A stretch of 64,000 nucleotides of DNA, taken from the NCBI RefSeq assembly GCF_019393635.1, contig NC_057862.1:676760314-676824313 (forward strand). Reading direction: 5' to 3'. Shown here piece after piece: positions 11,876 through 23,842 of the stretch. Positions within the stretch are counted from its first letter, which is position 1. Each line of letters starts with the position of its first letter. The DNA is from Dromiciops gliroides. Taxonomy: Eukaryota; Chordata; Mammalia; Microbiotheria; Microbiotheriidae. Below the pieces are notes generated by a model. It worked only from the letters and a program-made list of their open reading frames with translations, was not told the DNA's origin and ran no database searches. The position numbers were made by a program, and so were the translations under genes.

Positions 11876-12172
11876 AAATTCTGCAGTTCTGAGGTTTTCC
11901 TCATAGTCCATTTGTTTGTGTCTTAAGGCAGCTAAGTTCTTAAAAATGAATCTTGGGTTTTTTTTCCTACCTCAAAAAATTCTTAAGTATAGTAGAAAAA
12001 ATTATTTTTACTTGTTTATGAGAACATGGAGTGAAATGAGGTATAAATCATTTAAGACTTGAGATTCGAGGTATTTGGATCATTAAAGTAGGGGAGAGGG
12101 TTGTTTGGGAGATTGGAAAAATACTAGCCTGTAAATCTGGTTTGTTTGTTTTTTAAACTAAACTGATTTTAG

Positions 12173-12241
12173 TTGAAGAATCTGGATCAGAAGATGCAGA
12201 ACCAGAGAAAAAGAGAAAGAAAGATGAAGAATCTTCATTAG
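12173..12241 (+). CDS. ZNF638: ZNF638 exon with GC donor
   Basis: This 69-bp exon follows the acceptor GATTTTAG at 12172 and is phase 1 at both ends. It encodes VEESGSEDAEPEKKRKKDEE and SSL, matching the VDEESGLKDSEPERKRKK stretch of human ZNF638 as I recall it. The donor reads TTAG/GCAAGT, a GC-AG intron with otherwise perfect consensus. No GT donor that keeps the frame is nearby. KKRKK is a likely nuclear-localisation cluster. Confidence 0.85.
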   Translation: MKNLDQKMQNQRKRERKMKNLH

Positions 12242-12827
12242 GCAAGTAAACACCAGACCAGTCCAACAACAAACATTTTGTAAAGTCCTTTGTGCAGCTG
12301 TTGGGGGTGATGCCAAAGACATAGCACATGTACAATTGATAACACCAGAATTTATGGGAGGCACTAAGAGAGTGCCTTGTGGCTTCTGAGGTGAGAGTCA
12401 GAGTCACTGCTATATTGTGCTTCAGGGGAGAAAGATCACATTTATCTTTTATCATTGTATGCAAATTTTCAGCCACAAGAGTATTCTGGCTAGAAAATAG
12501 AGGAAATGTTTTGGAGTTGTTGCTGGAAGTGCCAGAATTCAAGAGTTCTTTTTTTTTTTTTTTTGTAGGAGGCCTACAGAAATATGGGTGTGAATTGTGG
12601 TAGTGTTAGCTTTGTCCCTTTTTTGACATTGAACCATCAATGGGGCTGTCATCTGAATGCCCTTTTCTTGCTCTTTGGGGTAAGAGGAAGACTAGCCAAA
12701 TAAATTCTAGATGAGTCTAGTGTGGCATGTTTTCCCTTGGCCTAATAGTATCAAGGACTGTGACACGGGTAAGCCCTGGGGATAACGGGGTAACAAATGC
12801 AGCCTTGCTTGTGAACCATTGTATTTT

Positions 12828-13645
12828 TTTTCTAGGTCTTTTTTCCCCCATATAAATATTGTATTATTTTTCAGTTACATCTATAGATAGTTTTCAACAT
12901 TTGTTTTTATAAGATTTCTAGTTTCAAATTTTTCTCCCTCCCTCCCCGCTCCCCAAGACAGCCAGCAATCTGATATAGGTTATATATGTGCATATCAAAC
13001 ACATTTCTGCACTAGTCATGTTATGACAGAAGAATCAGAGCAAAAAGGAAAAACCTCAAAGAAGAAAAATAACAACAAAAAACCCAATAGAAATAGTGTG
13101 GTTCGATCTGTGTCTAGATTCCACGGGTTTGTTTTTTTTTTCCTCTGGATTTGGAGAGCATTTTCCATCATGAGTCCTTTGGAACTATCTTGGAACATTG
13201 TATTGCTGAGAAGAACCAAGACTATCACAGTTGATCGACACATAATGTTGTTGATACTGTGTCCAGTGTTCTCCTGGTTCTGCTCATCTCACTCATGATC
13301 AGTTCATTCACATCCTTCCAGGTTTCTCTGAAATCTGACTGCTCATCATTTCTTACAGCACCATAGTATTCTATTACATTCATATACCACAACTTGTTCA
13401 GCCATTTCCCAATTGATGGGCAACCCCATAATTTCCAATTCCATGCCACCATGAAAAGAGCAGCTATAAGTATTTTTGTACATGTGGGTCCTTTCCCCTT
13501 TTTTATGATTTCTTTGGGGAAAAGACCTAATTGTGTTATTGCTGGGTCATGGGTATGCATAGCTTTATAGCCCTTTGGGCATAGTTCCAAATTGCTCTCC
13601 AGAATGGTTGGATCAGTTCACAGCTCCACTAACAATGCATTAGTG
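12828..13645 (-). mobile_element. L1 3' end, 5'-truncated
   Basis: On the minus strand this is the end of a marsupial L1 with its 3'UTR (ctgtgaatgac-like and caatacaatg-type blocks). It includes the stretch encoding YYGAVRNDEQSDFRETWKD. It is flanked by a 17-bp duplication, gtgaaccattgtatttt at 12811 and gtgaaccaatgtatttt at 13646. It sits inside the GC-AG intron of ZNF638. Confidence 0.85.
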
Positions 13646-13964
13646 GTGAACCAATGTATTTTCAAGCAAGTTGATTTCCTCACACCAGTTTGATTTTTTT
13701 GAAAGAACTTGAAGGGGTGTTGACTGAGTTAGGAGAATTTTTCAGTCCTTTCTTCTAAATGTATCGAGACCCTGAACTTCTCTAAGAATCTTCTGGAGGC
13801 ATCTTATTAGCCTGCCTTTTCTCTGGAATTGATGAGTGCCCCATGAAGGTTCTGGAATATCACAATTTCAAATAATGGTATTTTTAAAAAAATATGACGT
13901 ACCTGAAAACTGTAATTACACACACACACACATCTTTTGTCTTTCTTGTCTTCTTGTCTTCCAG

Positions 13965-14083
13965 ACTTAGATTTTCTTATACCGAAGGCTGGTTTCTTCT
14001 GCCCTATTTGTTCCCTCTTCTACTCTGATCAGAAAACGATGGCAAATCATTGCAAGAGTGCACGTCACAAGCAGAATACGGAG
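13965..14083 (+). CDS. ZNF638: ZNF638 exon with matrin-type zinc finger
   Basis: This 119-bp exon follows the acceptor TTCCAG and ends at ACGGAG/GTACCA in phase 0. It encodes [16 protein letters not shown], then [19 protein letters not shown]. The pattern C-P-I-C followed by H-C-K-S-A-R-H is the U1-like/matrin-type C2H2 finger at the C terminus of ZNF638; both cysteines and both histidines are present. A (CA)n run and a C/T-rich tract precede the acceptor. Confidence 0.95.
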
Positions 14084-14130
14084 GTACCATTCTGACTTAT
14101 CCATCTTTTCAGCCTTTTAAAGCTTTATGG

Positions 14131-14270
14131 TGGGGCAGCTAGGTGGCACAGTGAGTAAAGCACTGGACCTGGATTCAGGAGGACCTGAATTCAAATCAGA
14201 CACTTGACACTTACTAGCTGTGTGACCCTGAGGCAAGTTACCCCAATTGCCTCACCAAAACAAAAAAAAA
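14131..14270 (+). mobile_element. CORE-SINE
   Basis: It has the head ggggcagctaggtggcacag and ends in an A-rich tail. Near-identical aaagcttta(a)tgg flanks lie on both sides. The B-box region is partly deleted. Confidence 0.85.
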
Positions 14271-14339
14271 AGCTTTAATGGTTTGTGCTTTGCCTTTAGT
14301 TTCTGTTCAGTTCAGGGGTCCTTTGTAGAGGAGCGTGGG

Positions 14340-14500
14340 ACGATGACAGGAGTAACAAACTCAGACACCACAGAGTTCAGATCCCAACCCTGCCTCTTAC
14401 TGCCTCTGTAACTTGGGTCAAATTGCTTAATCTCACTGGGCCCCTGTGGAAAATGATGGGACTAGACCAGGTGACCTCTGGGGTCTCTACCACTTTACAT
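14340..14500 (+). repeat. MIR
   Basis: It shows the MIR core (tgtaacttgggtcaaattgc, cttaatctcactgggcccct) followed by the ggtctctaccac tail type. Confidence 0.7.
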
Positions 14501-14939
14501 CTTTGGTGTTTCATTTTTATTTTTCCTTTTACTGCCATTCCAGTGAAGATTTCATTTATTATGTTCATGCTTTATCTAATTCCCTTTCTTCTCCAAAGCA
14601 CAAGTCATTTTATATGCCTCTGATCCAAAGCCTGCCTGTGGATTGGGTGCCCTCCCTGATCAGTGTCCTTAAGAGAATTGGCATGGCACTCTATCTCTGG
14701 CCTTTTGGGATATCAGGGCATTCCTAATTTATAAAAGCATAGTCAATGAGGAAGAAATAAATTAGGAATAAACAGATCTTTCCTTAATACAATTAATATC
14801 TTGTTTAAAATCAAGAAGCAGCTGTCTCTGTGATGGTGATAAAATAGATAGCTTTCCAGTAAGATCAGGAATAAAGCCAGGATATCCATAATTGCTCAGT
14901 ATATTGTAAAAGTCTGAAAATAATTGACCTAGCATGTTT

Positions 14940-15640
14940 TCAGAGGCATGGGGTGGGAGTATCTTCTCATACCTCTTATTTGAAAACCATGCTTGTTATT
15001 TAAAATTTTGCAACACTGCTTTTGGGGGGTATGTCTGGGTGTGGTTATTGTTGTTTTTTGTATTGTTTTGCAGCAGAAAAATGTAAATTTTCTTTTTATG
15101 TTCATGTACCAGCTTGTCCATTCCCTGATCATTGGGCACCTGCTTTGTTTCCACTTCTTTACTAACACACAAAAAGCACTGCTATATGTATTTTGGTGTA
15201 TATGGGGACTTTCTTCTTACTAATAATAGGGTATACGCTTAGTAATGAAATCTCTGGGTCAGAGGGTATGGACAGTTTAGTCACTTTATTTGAATAATTA
15301 AAAATTGCTTTTAAAATAGTTGTGCTGATTCACAGTTCCACCAGCAATGCAATCATCTTTCCCAATAGCCAGTGCAAACATTGGCTATTCCCATCTTTTA
15401 TCGTTTTTGCCACCTTGCAGGATGTGAGGTGAAGTCTCAGGGTTCTGATTTGTCATTGTGATTTTCAGTTACCTTATTAGCGATTGGGAGCGTTCTTTTA
15501 TATAGTTTTTAATAGTTAATAACGTTGCAGAACTGTTTATCTTTTGACCACTTATCTATTGGGGAATGACATACAGTATGTTATTATTTAGTTCACATAT
15601 ACATTTAGATTGTATTGGGGAATATGGCATAAGGTCTTGG
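14940..15640 (-). mobile_element. Old L1-related 3' region
   Basis: The minus-strand text follows the L1 order (attatttaaa..., ccagcttgtccattccctgat, tccaccagcaatgcaatc) but is heavily mutated. It has no open frame. Confidence 0.6.
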
Positions 15641-15741
15641 TCTAAGCTTAAGTATGTATCTTTGGATGGATGCCAAGGGGGAGGGGGGAAAAAAACCTAA
15701 TGATTTTTTTTTTTGTCATTGTTACATATTATTTTTAACAG

Positions 15742-15804
15742 AAATTCATGGCCAGGCAAAAAGAAAAAGAGCGGAAAGAGGCTGAAGAGAAAAGCTCCAG
15801 GTGA
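15742..15804 (+). CDS. ZNF638: ZNF638 last coding exon
   Basis: After the acceptor TTTTTAACAG the phase-0 frame reads KFMARQKEKERKEAEEKSSR and stops at TGA 15802-15804. Human ZNF638 ends the same way as I remember it (KFMA...AEERSSR). This fixes the C terminus directly after the zinc finger. Confidence 0.95.
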   Translation, partial: KFMARQKEKERKEAEEKSSR

Positions 15805-16062
15805 TCAGCAGAAGAATTCATCAAGAATTCATTTAGGGTCCAGTTGATTTTATGTATTTTGTTATCACTTAATTTGTAACTTTGTTTCAGAAGCAGATAT
15901 TCATGTTGTACAAATTTCTGATTGCACTTGATGTAGAAAGGACTGTTGGGGGTGGGGGGGGTGGGAGTATGATGGGTTTGATTTTTATATCAAATCATCT
16001 GGCCTGGAGAAACATCTTTTACATACAAGTGTTGAAATAAATGTTGCTACTGTATATTTAAC
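15805..16062 (+). terminator. ZNF638: ZNF638 3'UTR and polyadenylation signal
   Basis: A short 3'UTR ends shortly after AATAAA at 16036-16041. A T/G-rich downstream element (acttgtgtttgttgtttatt) starts about 30 bp later. The exact cleavage site is inferred. Confidence 0.8.
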
Positions 16063-17190
16063 AGCACCTACTTGTGTTTGTTGTTTATTGCTAAGGATCT
16101 TTCTGTGATTGCTGTGTCTTAAAGAATTTTCTTGGATGACAATCTTGTGAGTCGTTGTGGTGACATCTTTAATGTCCTGTCTTCAGAAGATGACTGTACT
16201 TTATCCTTTTCTTTGGACCTGTGGTGTCAAAGATTTCTTCCTGGGTTAGACTGATTGGTCTATTAGGATGATAGTCACCCGAGTATCTGTCCACCTCTAG
16301 TAGTTTCATTTGTTTTTGTAGTAGCAAGATGTTTAGTTGGGTATGAAGTGAATTTTAATTTCTGCATTAAACCTTAACTCTCTTAGTCTTTGGTCAACCC
16401 AGAATTTTTAGAGACCCACATTTTAAGTAGTTCTCTCAAAATGGGTATTTATTTTGTTAAAACATATATTTTTTTTGTCAAGGATTCAACTCAGATTTTT
16501 CTTGGCTTCTGGGAATATCCATTGTGTTTTGCCAAGGCCCAGTTATATGACACCTAAACTAGCAAGTTGGTGTTTGTTATCAGTTGTGGGGTGGGGTGGG
16601 AATAGGAGAGAGAGCTTATCACTAACCTACTTACAATGTTGCTTTTATGAGTACCAAAGTGATCATACTTGCTAGAAAATTGTACAGGTATGAAATTTAG
16701 ATAAAAATATAGTAATGGCACATTTATCAGACAGGGAACAAGCTCTTCATATCAATTAATTTCCCTGATTTGAATGTCCTTTTTTATTTAAAAAATATAT
16801 ATATATATGGGAGTAGTTATTTGTAAAATGTATTCCCTTTTTTTCTGACCCTTAGTGTATTGAGCTCAATTTAGGCGTTTCCTGATGACTTAGGTTTTCA
16901 GGATGAACGTGGGTTATTGTGTTTTCTAATACAGTGTTTATACTTACATTGTAAAGTTGATGAGACCTTAGAACTAATTTTATTGCATTTTTGCATTCTA
17001 CTTTGAAGTGTGATTGTTTGAGTTGGGAGGCTAGATGCATAATGTTCACTGACTTAGCCAGAGTCATCTCTTTAAATAGAATATAAGCTTTTAGAAGGCA
17101 GTGACTGTCTCTTATTTGTATCTCCTACTTTATATAGCTTTGCTGATCACAGTTAACATTTGCCCCATAATTTAGTAACCAAGAGAGCTA
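16063..17190. other. Intergenic DNA downstream of ZNF638
   Basis: AT-rich DNA with a (TA)n run at 16796-16808. No gene or named repeat can be supported. Confidence 0.5.
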
Positions 17191-17199
17191 GACAGCATT

Positions 17200-17740
17200 T
17201 AGTGAATAATCTCTGTGCTCTGTCCCCTGTCCTTTACAGATTCTGTGGAAAGATAGACACAAATGGTAACAAGTTAACAAGTGTAAGAGAAAATGAGATG
17301 GTGCAGATAGAATAAAAAAAGGGGGGCAGGTGAGAGCTGGCTTAGGGCTAATTAGGGAATGCTTGGCAGGGGAGGGGCATAGGCAACAAACATTAGAGTA
17401 CCTACGATGTACAAGACACTAGTTAGTATTAAGGGGAATTGGGAGAGACTGGTAGAAGACAGGATTTTAACTGAAATTTGAAAGAAGCCAGGGAGGCCAG
17501 GACAGTGGAGATGAAGATAAGAATTTCAGGCAAAGGGGATAGCTAGTCAGGAGATGGAGTATGTTACACAAAGAATGGTAAGACAGCCAGTGTTGTTGGA
17601 TCACAGAGTAAGATCTAAGAAGACTAGAAAGGTTAGGAGGAGGGGAAGATAGTTGTTTGGCGTTTAATCTTGAAAGTGTGATGGGCATGGAAGACAATGG
17701 CATAAGTAAAACTACTGGTAGGGAGATGAACCTGTCTGGG
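17200..17740 (-). mobile_element. L2 LINE fragment
   Basis: The block order (aattgggagagac, gaagccagggaggccagg, ggatcacagagtaagatc) is that of the antisense of an L2 reverse-transcriptase region. The frame is broken. Confidence 0.6.
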
Positions 17741-18039
17741 TCATAGGTGCCCTAATTTTGGTTGGTTTTTTTAAAAATTCTGAACTTAATACGTTAGACT
17801 GAATATTTCCATATAAAAGAGAGCAGAAAATGAGGCTTGTACTTGAAATGACAAATTTATTACTGCTTGTTTTTCCTTTAAGTGCATAATAAATTCAACC
17901 TGTAACTTGAAGGCTATCCTGTTTGTTTTTCCTTTTCTGCTTTTCCATTGGCTCTCTTCTATGCATTAAAAAAATTCTTCAGTGACCCTCAGGTGCCATG
18001 CTTGAGCAATAAGAGATCACTTTAAAGAGGTCAGTAAGC

Positions 18040-18510
18040 ATCTAGTCTAACAGGGTTAGGTAAAGAAGAGGCATCATGTCCGAGGAAGCCACCAGCCAAG
18101 TTGGTGGAATGAGAGGAAGCGATGCAGTTCAGCTCTCTCAAACACCACCAACCTCGGAGCAACAGCTGAGGCCTTGAATTCTCTTTCCTCAGAGTAGGGA
18201 GAGATCTGAGACTGTGGGAGCCTTGCACTTCAGTCCTGATCCCTATAGAGAGACCTCAGTTCCTGGGCGCAAGAGCCATGATGCTGCCACTCAACCCAAG
18301 AAAGGTGATCTCAGAGCCAGATCTCCATGAAGAGTAGAAGCCTACTGCTGTCTGTCTGACCCCAGCAGTAGGGCTGTAGAGAAGGCTGGGTTACTAACAG
18401 CTACATAGAACCTAGCTGGAACACACACTCATTCTGGGAAATAAAGTAGGAAGAATGAGTAAGCAAAGAGGCATGTGTCTGGCTGCAAATACAAGTGATC
18501 ACCTGGATTA
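18040..18510. other. Unidentified intergenic DNA
   Basis: It is GC-moderate with no long open frame and no recognised repeat. It could be a decayed retroviral or LINE interior. Confidence 0.3.
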
Positions 18511-18512
18511 TA

Positions 18513-18725
18513 TTGTTCAGTCATGTCTGACTCTTAGTGACCCCATTTGGGGTTTTCTTGGCAAAGGTGCTGAAGTGGTTTGCCGTTTTCTTCTCCAGCT
18601 CATTTAACAGAGGAAGAAACTGAGACAAACAGGGTGAAGTCACTTGCCCAGGGTCACACCGCTAACTTGAACTCGGGGTCTTCCAATTTGAGGCCCAGCA
18701 ATCTCCACTGAGCCGCCTTAGCTGC
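18513..18725 (-). mobile_element. RTE-tailed SINE
   Basis: The minus-strand element ends in an RTE/Bov-B-like tail (gttcagtcatgtctgactct, then gaccccatttggggttttct) attached to a CORE-SINE-like body. This is a second marsupial SINE type in the window. Confidence 0.75.
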
Positions 18726-18729
18726 ATCT

Positions 18730-19400
18730 TTTGGATTACACCTTGGATTTCATCAAGTCTGCCTCCTCAGCAAATGGAAAGAAGCCCCAGTGACTTGACT
18801 GACTTGGTCCCCATCCCATGTGAAAATATCAACCCTTGAAAATTGAGAGGGAGGAGAGAAGTTATCAGGAAAGAATGGTCTTTCATGTTACTACACCTGA
18901 AAGGGAGATTCGTATAGGTCACCATGGAGCAACAGGTCTGATGGGATCATAGCACCTCCTTGCCTGCACAAGTTGGAAGGAGAATTCTTCTGTAACCTCT
19001 GGGATCTGGGTTTTGGCTTTTCGGGGGTGATCCTTATTAAGAAGGCTGGAGATAGAGTAAGGATAAAAGCCTACTGGGGTTTGATCAGTATGGAGGAATT
19101 TCAGGAGAGATCCACTGGTCATCCAGATCATTAAGGTGACCTCCACGGAGATCCTGTGGCTGCATGCTGCAAGTTGGGCTCTGGTACCGTGAAATTCGGA
19201 GGCAGCCTTTGCAGACCTGAAGAAAGGTGAAACCATGTGTGACTTCTCTCCACACAGACAAATCAAAGGGAGCCCTTTAAAACAACCTATTGGAGCCTTT
19301 GAAGAAGCACGTTCTAGAATGTTCTGTGTGCTAACAAGTCCATACCATGCACTCACTGGATTCCTTTCTTAGAAAGTTGCCACCCCCCCCCATCATAATT
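18730..19400. other. Unidentified intergenic DNA
   Basis: A minus-strand frame of 145 codons at 18919-19356 has no recognisable family and no promoter or splice context. I do not call it a gene. Confidence 0.3.
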
Positions 19401-19417
19401 TACATCAAATACTTTTT

Positions 19418-19560
19418 TTTTTTTTAGTGAGGCAATTGGGGTTAAGTGACTTGCCCAGGGTCACACAGCTAGTAAGTGTTAAGTGTCTGAGGCCGGATTT
19501 GAACCCAGGTACTCCTGACTCCAGGGCCGGTGCTTTATCCACTGCGCCACCTAGCCGCCC
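19418..19560 (-). mobile_element. CORE-SINE
   Basis: Minus-strand copy with a poly-T (tail) side at the left and gccacctagccgcccc at the right. It is flanked by catcaaatacttttt at 19403 and 19561. Confidence 0.92.
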
Positions 19561-19561
19561 C

Positions 19562-20580
19562 ATCAAATACTTTTTTACACAGCAACATTTTCCCCTTGAA
19601 TAAAGGTGTATAAAACAATCTCTGAAGCTGACTTTTCACATTTTCTTTTCAAAATCTTCAGTGTTTCCATGGAGACCATGTGTTTTTATTGTTGCTTTTT
19701 TGATCCTCTTGTAGTGTCTCCCTTTCCCCAAATCCATTTATAAGCATTAAACACAATCCACCATCCATTCTCTTGTCTGCTCTCCTACTTTTTGGTTATA
19801 TATTATGAAATGCTGTGCTTTGTGAAAAAGAAAAACTTGGTGATTTATTTATGAAGCAGTTCTTTGGGATGGAGCAAAGTGAGGAGATGGAGTCTAGAAG
19901 GGCTTAGTGAGGGAGGGTGATGGCTGTTGAGATGAGTCCTCACTTTTGTTCTCTGGACTCCTTCCTGTTGCTGAGGAGAGGCCATTGCGGGGGGGGGGGG
20001 GGGGGGAGGGGAAGATGGTGGCAGGGAGGGAAAAATCTGCTTCACAATTTTGCTCTTCTAGTCTGAGTTCAGACTAAAACTTTATTTTTTTTTTCATAAA
20101 TTGTAACCTGGAAAAACAATAAAATTGCATGTTTTCTTTTAAAGAAAACCTATTTTGATGTCAGCAATGCTCAAGACACAAACCTGGAAGAGAGAAACAA
20201 CACCAAAACAAACACCCATAAGCAGGGGCTCAAGCAAACAGACACATGATCAATTACAACTGGGGGAGGAAAACTAAAGACTAAAGAAAAAAGAGCCTTT
20301 TATAAAATCATGGGAGAAAACTGCTCAGACATTAGGGACAATTGGGCAAAGTAAAATGGAATCTATTAATGGTTTCCTGAAGGGGAAAAAAACTGACAAA
20401 TTTAACCAGAGTAAACGAGGTAAGAATGAACAGTATTTTAGAACAGTTAGAAATGATAGACCTTTGGTGAGTATTGAATGGGAGTAGATAGGAATGTGCA
20501 TATTTTCCCGTTAATAAAAGCTAGGAGGTTTTTTTAATCCACTAATTTGATTAAAAAGAAAAATGCATATCAAAAGTAAA
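19562..20580. other. Intergenic DNA with poly-G tract
   Basis: A run of about 18 G lies near 19988-20006. The rest, including A-rich DNA to 20580, shows no gene; part may be decayed LINE. Confidence 0.4.
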
Positions 20581-20589
20581 AAAAAATCA

Positions 20590-21536
20590 AGACAATCAGC
20601 AAGCATTACTCTCAGGCACTGGCCTGAGTTCTAAGGATACAAAGAAATGGAAAAATAGCCTCTGCTCTCAAGGAGCTCATCGTCTGAGGGAGAAAACATG
20701 TAAAGAACCACAGCAAAACAGGAGATACACAGGATAACTCCTGTGGTCTGAGATAATCTCAGATCTAATAGGACCAGGAAAGGCTTTTTGCAGAAGATGA
20801 GATTTTAGCTGAGACCAGGCAGAGATGAGCGAGCATTATACGTGGTGAGCTGGAGCGTGTTGTGTGATAAACAGCAAAACCTATCACTGAGTCACAGTAT
20901 GTAGGGAAGGGGAAGGAGTGGGGGCAGGCTGGTTAGACTAGAAAAGTAAGAGGGGCCAGGCTATGAAGGGCTTTAAAAGTCAAAACAGGACCAGGATTTT
21001 ATATTTGGTCCCGGAGAGTGGAGGGTGTGGGGGGACATGGTCAGACCTGCACTTCAGGAAGAATTAACAGCCAAGAAAGGATGAACTGGAGTGGATAGAG
21101 ACGAGCTAAGGAAACTAACCAGGCTAAACCAGGGTGGTATCAATGTCAGAGGAGAGAGAAGCGAGCACATGAATTAAGAAGTAATAGGACTGGCAATTAT
21201 TTGGGGGGGGGGGTTGAGGAATAAGGAGTTGGGGTTGACACCCAGGTTGCTTGCAAGACTGAGAATGGTGATTACTGTCAATAGTAACAAGGAAGTTGGA
21301 GAGGGTTTGGAGGGAAAGGAGTTGTTTTGGACATGTTCAGTTTGAAATGCCTATGGGACTTCCAGTTTGAGCTGTCCAAAAGAAGCTAATGTAGGATTGG
21401 AGGTCAGGAGGGAGACTAGCACTGGATATGTGGATCCTGGAGCCATCTCCAAAGCCCATGTGAGCTGATGAGACCACCAAGTGAGGTAGTATAGGGAGAA
21501 AAGTGAGCCCAGGACAGAGTCCTGGCTGACACACAT
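20590..21536 (-). mobile_element. L2 LINE fragment with RT remnants
   Basis: The minus-strand frame reads SQDSVLGSLFSLYYLTW and NPTLASFG, decayed versions of the L2/CR1 reverse-transcriptase motif GVPQGSVLGPLLFS...L and following residues. Gene-body blocks such as ggctatgaagggctttaaaa are also typical of this class. Confidence 0.75.
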
Positions 21537-21558
21537 GGTTGGCAGATGCTTTCTAGAG

Positions 21559-21999
21559 TGTGTAATTTAAGATTCTAAATGTGGGTTCCAATCTGTTCCC
21601 CCAGTTTTGGGGGAAACTGACTAAAATCACTGATAAAACGAGTTTGGGTTTTTAAGGGTTGATAGAAAGAAAGATTGAGAACAGAATTCCAACAGCATGG
21701 CAATCCTATCTTTACTCAATTTTCCTGTGAAGTCCTCTGCCACCAGCACCACCACTGTGAAGTCAGGAACCAAAAAAGAGAGCTCTCCACACAGGCCCTC
21801 CTTCCTTCTTCCTGTCCCCTCCCAGGAAATGGGAGGCTCCTCAAGTTGATTGGCTGGTAGCCTCGATAGTACCCATGCGCAAACGTCATTTCCTGACGCC
21901 AAGGAAAAGCCGCATGGCCTTGCCCTCTGAGGCATTCTCCTCATGGTGGAGCTTTCCTATAGTAAGTCTCCAGTAGGTGGCATCATTCCAATCATTACA
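21559..21999 (-). mobile_element. ERV-type solo LTR, copy 1
   Basis: This 441-bp element has ends TGTGTAAT...ATTACA and a 4-bp duplication agag at 21555 and 22000. It is about 85% or more similar by eye to 31055-31511. The minus orientation is inferred from copy 2, which has AATAAA on that strand. No internal viral region flanks it. Confidence 0.85.
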
Positions 22000-23079
22000 A
22001 GAGGAAGATACAGCCAAGGACACTAGGAAGGAGCCCTCAGACCGGAAAAAACTGAAAGAGAAGAGTGTCAAGAAATTCCATAACAAAGAATGTATCAATG
22101 AAAGAAAGGGGAAGGAGCCAAGATAGTGGAGTAGCAGGAATACAGTTGAACTCTTCTCCATACAGATCTGGAAAATGTACCAGATCAAGTCTTGAATGGG
22201 AAATCCAAGAAAAAAAAGATAGCCAATCATTTCCCCTTGTTTGACATAGGAAAAGAGGTCTGTGGATAGCTGTGTGCTGATAAATGTGTAATATCCAGCT
22301 TGGGGAAGGGTGGGGGGAGGATACATAAGATACTATTAAGTTCAGTTTGAATTATTAGTATTTTATCTTTATCACTAAGTCTAGACAGTCAATAGAACAA
22401 CAAATCAAACCCTGATTTGTAGCCCTTAACAATTTATGAAGAATGTTAACACTGAAAATTTAACAATTGGGCTCTTGAGAGCTAGTTCTAGTTGTGGAAA
22501 AATGGAGGTACAGTCTAGCCAAGAACATCCATGTAGAACATTGTAGTTCAGGAAATACGAGGGCCAAGGACATGTACCAGAGCAAGAAAAGGTCCCACAA
22601 ATAGGGTGGGCTGAATTTTTGCAGAGTGGGAACAGGTTCCAACTGACAGGTGTCCCTACTCAGCTGTCACAAATGGAGAACTGAATCGAGGAGGGACCAG
22701 CATTTGAGGTGGCATTTCCAAGGTAGGGAGGAGAAGCAGCTGTGTGGTTCATCCAGGAGCAGATCTAGCTTCCAGCCCACTCTGAAACCTGTAGCAGAAC
22801 CACCAGGTCAGGAAACAGACAAAAGCAGAGCCTGCAGTTCTCCCACTCTTCACTAGCAAAACTTTCCAGCTGGCTAATTAATTAGTGGCTGCATCCACCA
22901 ATAGTCTAATGGAACTCCAACCAGGGACAAGCCCACGGATATGTTGCTCAGATCCAAACATATCAGGAATTTTTGGAACTGAGACCAAGCAATCAGATTT
23001 AACCCCTGATCAAACCACTGAATGCTTCTAGGTCTCCTGTCTGAGTTGTCTCTGACATCCTGTAATACTACTACACTTT

Positions 23080-23217
23080 TTGGGCAGCTAGGTGGTGAAG
23101 TGGATAAAGCACTGGCCCTGGATTCAGGAGGACCTGAGTTCAAATCTGTTCTCAGACACTTGACACTTACTGGCTGTGTGACCCTGGGCAAGTCACTTAA
23201 CCCAGCAAAAACAAAAC
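23080..23217 (+). mobile_element. CORE-SINE nested in L1/HAL1
   Basis: Flanked by the 16-bp duplication aatactactacacttt at 23064 and 23218. The poly-A tail is short and mixed. Confidence 0.92.
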
Positions 23218-23692
23218 AATACTACTACACTTTCTACCCCAAGAAAACAGCAGCAGGATCGGGGGCACAAGCTTATTCCCTCCAGAAGTGAACAGAACTT
23301 GGCCCTAACAGAAAGTCTGAAGTTAGGAAGTAGTTTGGAAGAACGAGCCAATAAAAAAAAAAACTCACCATAGACTATTATGACAGGGACAACTTAAGAC
23401 ATGAACCCAGAAGATAATTATTCCAAAACATCCACAAGCAAAACCTCGAGGAAAATTATACCTTAGTCCCAAGTTCAACTAGAATTCCTGAAAGACATAA
23501 ATCAAGTGTTTAAAAAAAGTTTAAAATTTTTTAATTAGTGAAATGACAATGTTAGAAGAAAACATAGGAAAGAAATGAGAGCAATGGAAGAAAGTATTGG
23601 AAATGGAATTAGCAAGTACAAAGGTACAAAACCCTATCCAATCAAATTTGAATGGATCAAATAGCAGTCAGTTATTCCATGTATGACATGAA

Positions 23693-23842
23693 TTTTTTTT
23701 TTTTTTTGCGGGACAATGGGGGTTAAGTGACTTGCTCAGGGTCACACAGCCAGTAAATGTCAAGTGTCTAAGGCCAGATTTGAACTCAGGAACTCCTGAA
23801 TCCAGGGCCAGTGCTTTATCCACTTCGCCACCTAGCCGCCCC
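23693..23842 (-). mobile_element. CORE-SINE nested in L1/HAL1
   Basis: Flanked by gacatgaa at 23685 and 23843. The left side carries a run of T. Confidence 0.9.

Noticed and set aside
11797..11893. Exon-like open stretch after a TTTTAG acceptor in ZNF638
   Set aside because: It lies inside a DNA-transposon-like repeat, has no donor giving phase 1, and joining 9526 directly to 12173 gives the expected protein.
18919..19356. 145-codon minus-strand frame
   Set aside because: It has no recognisable motif, no splice or promoter context and lies among repeats.
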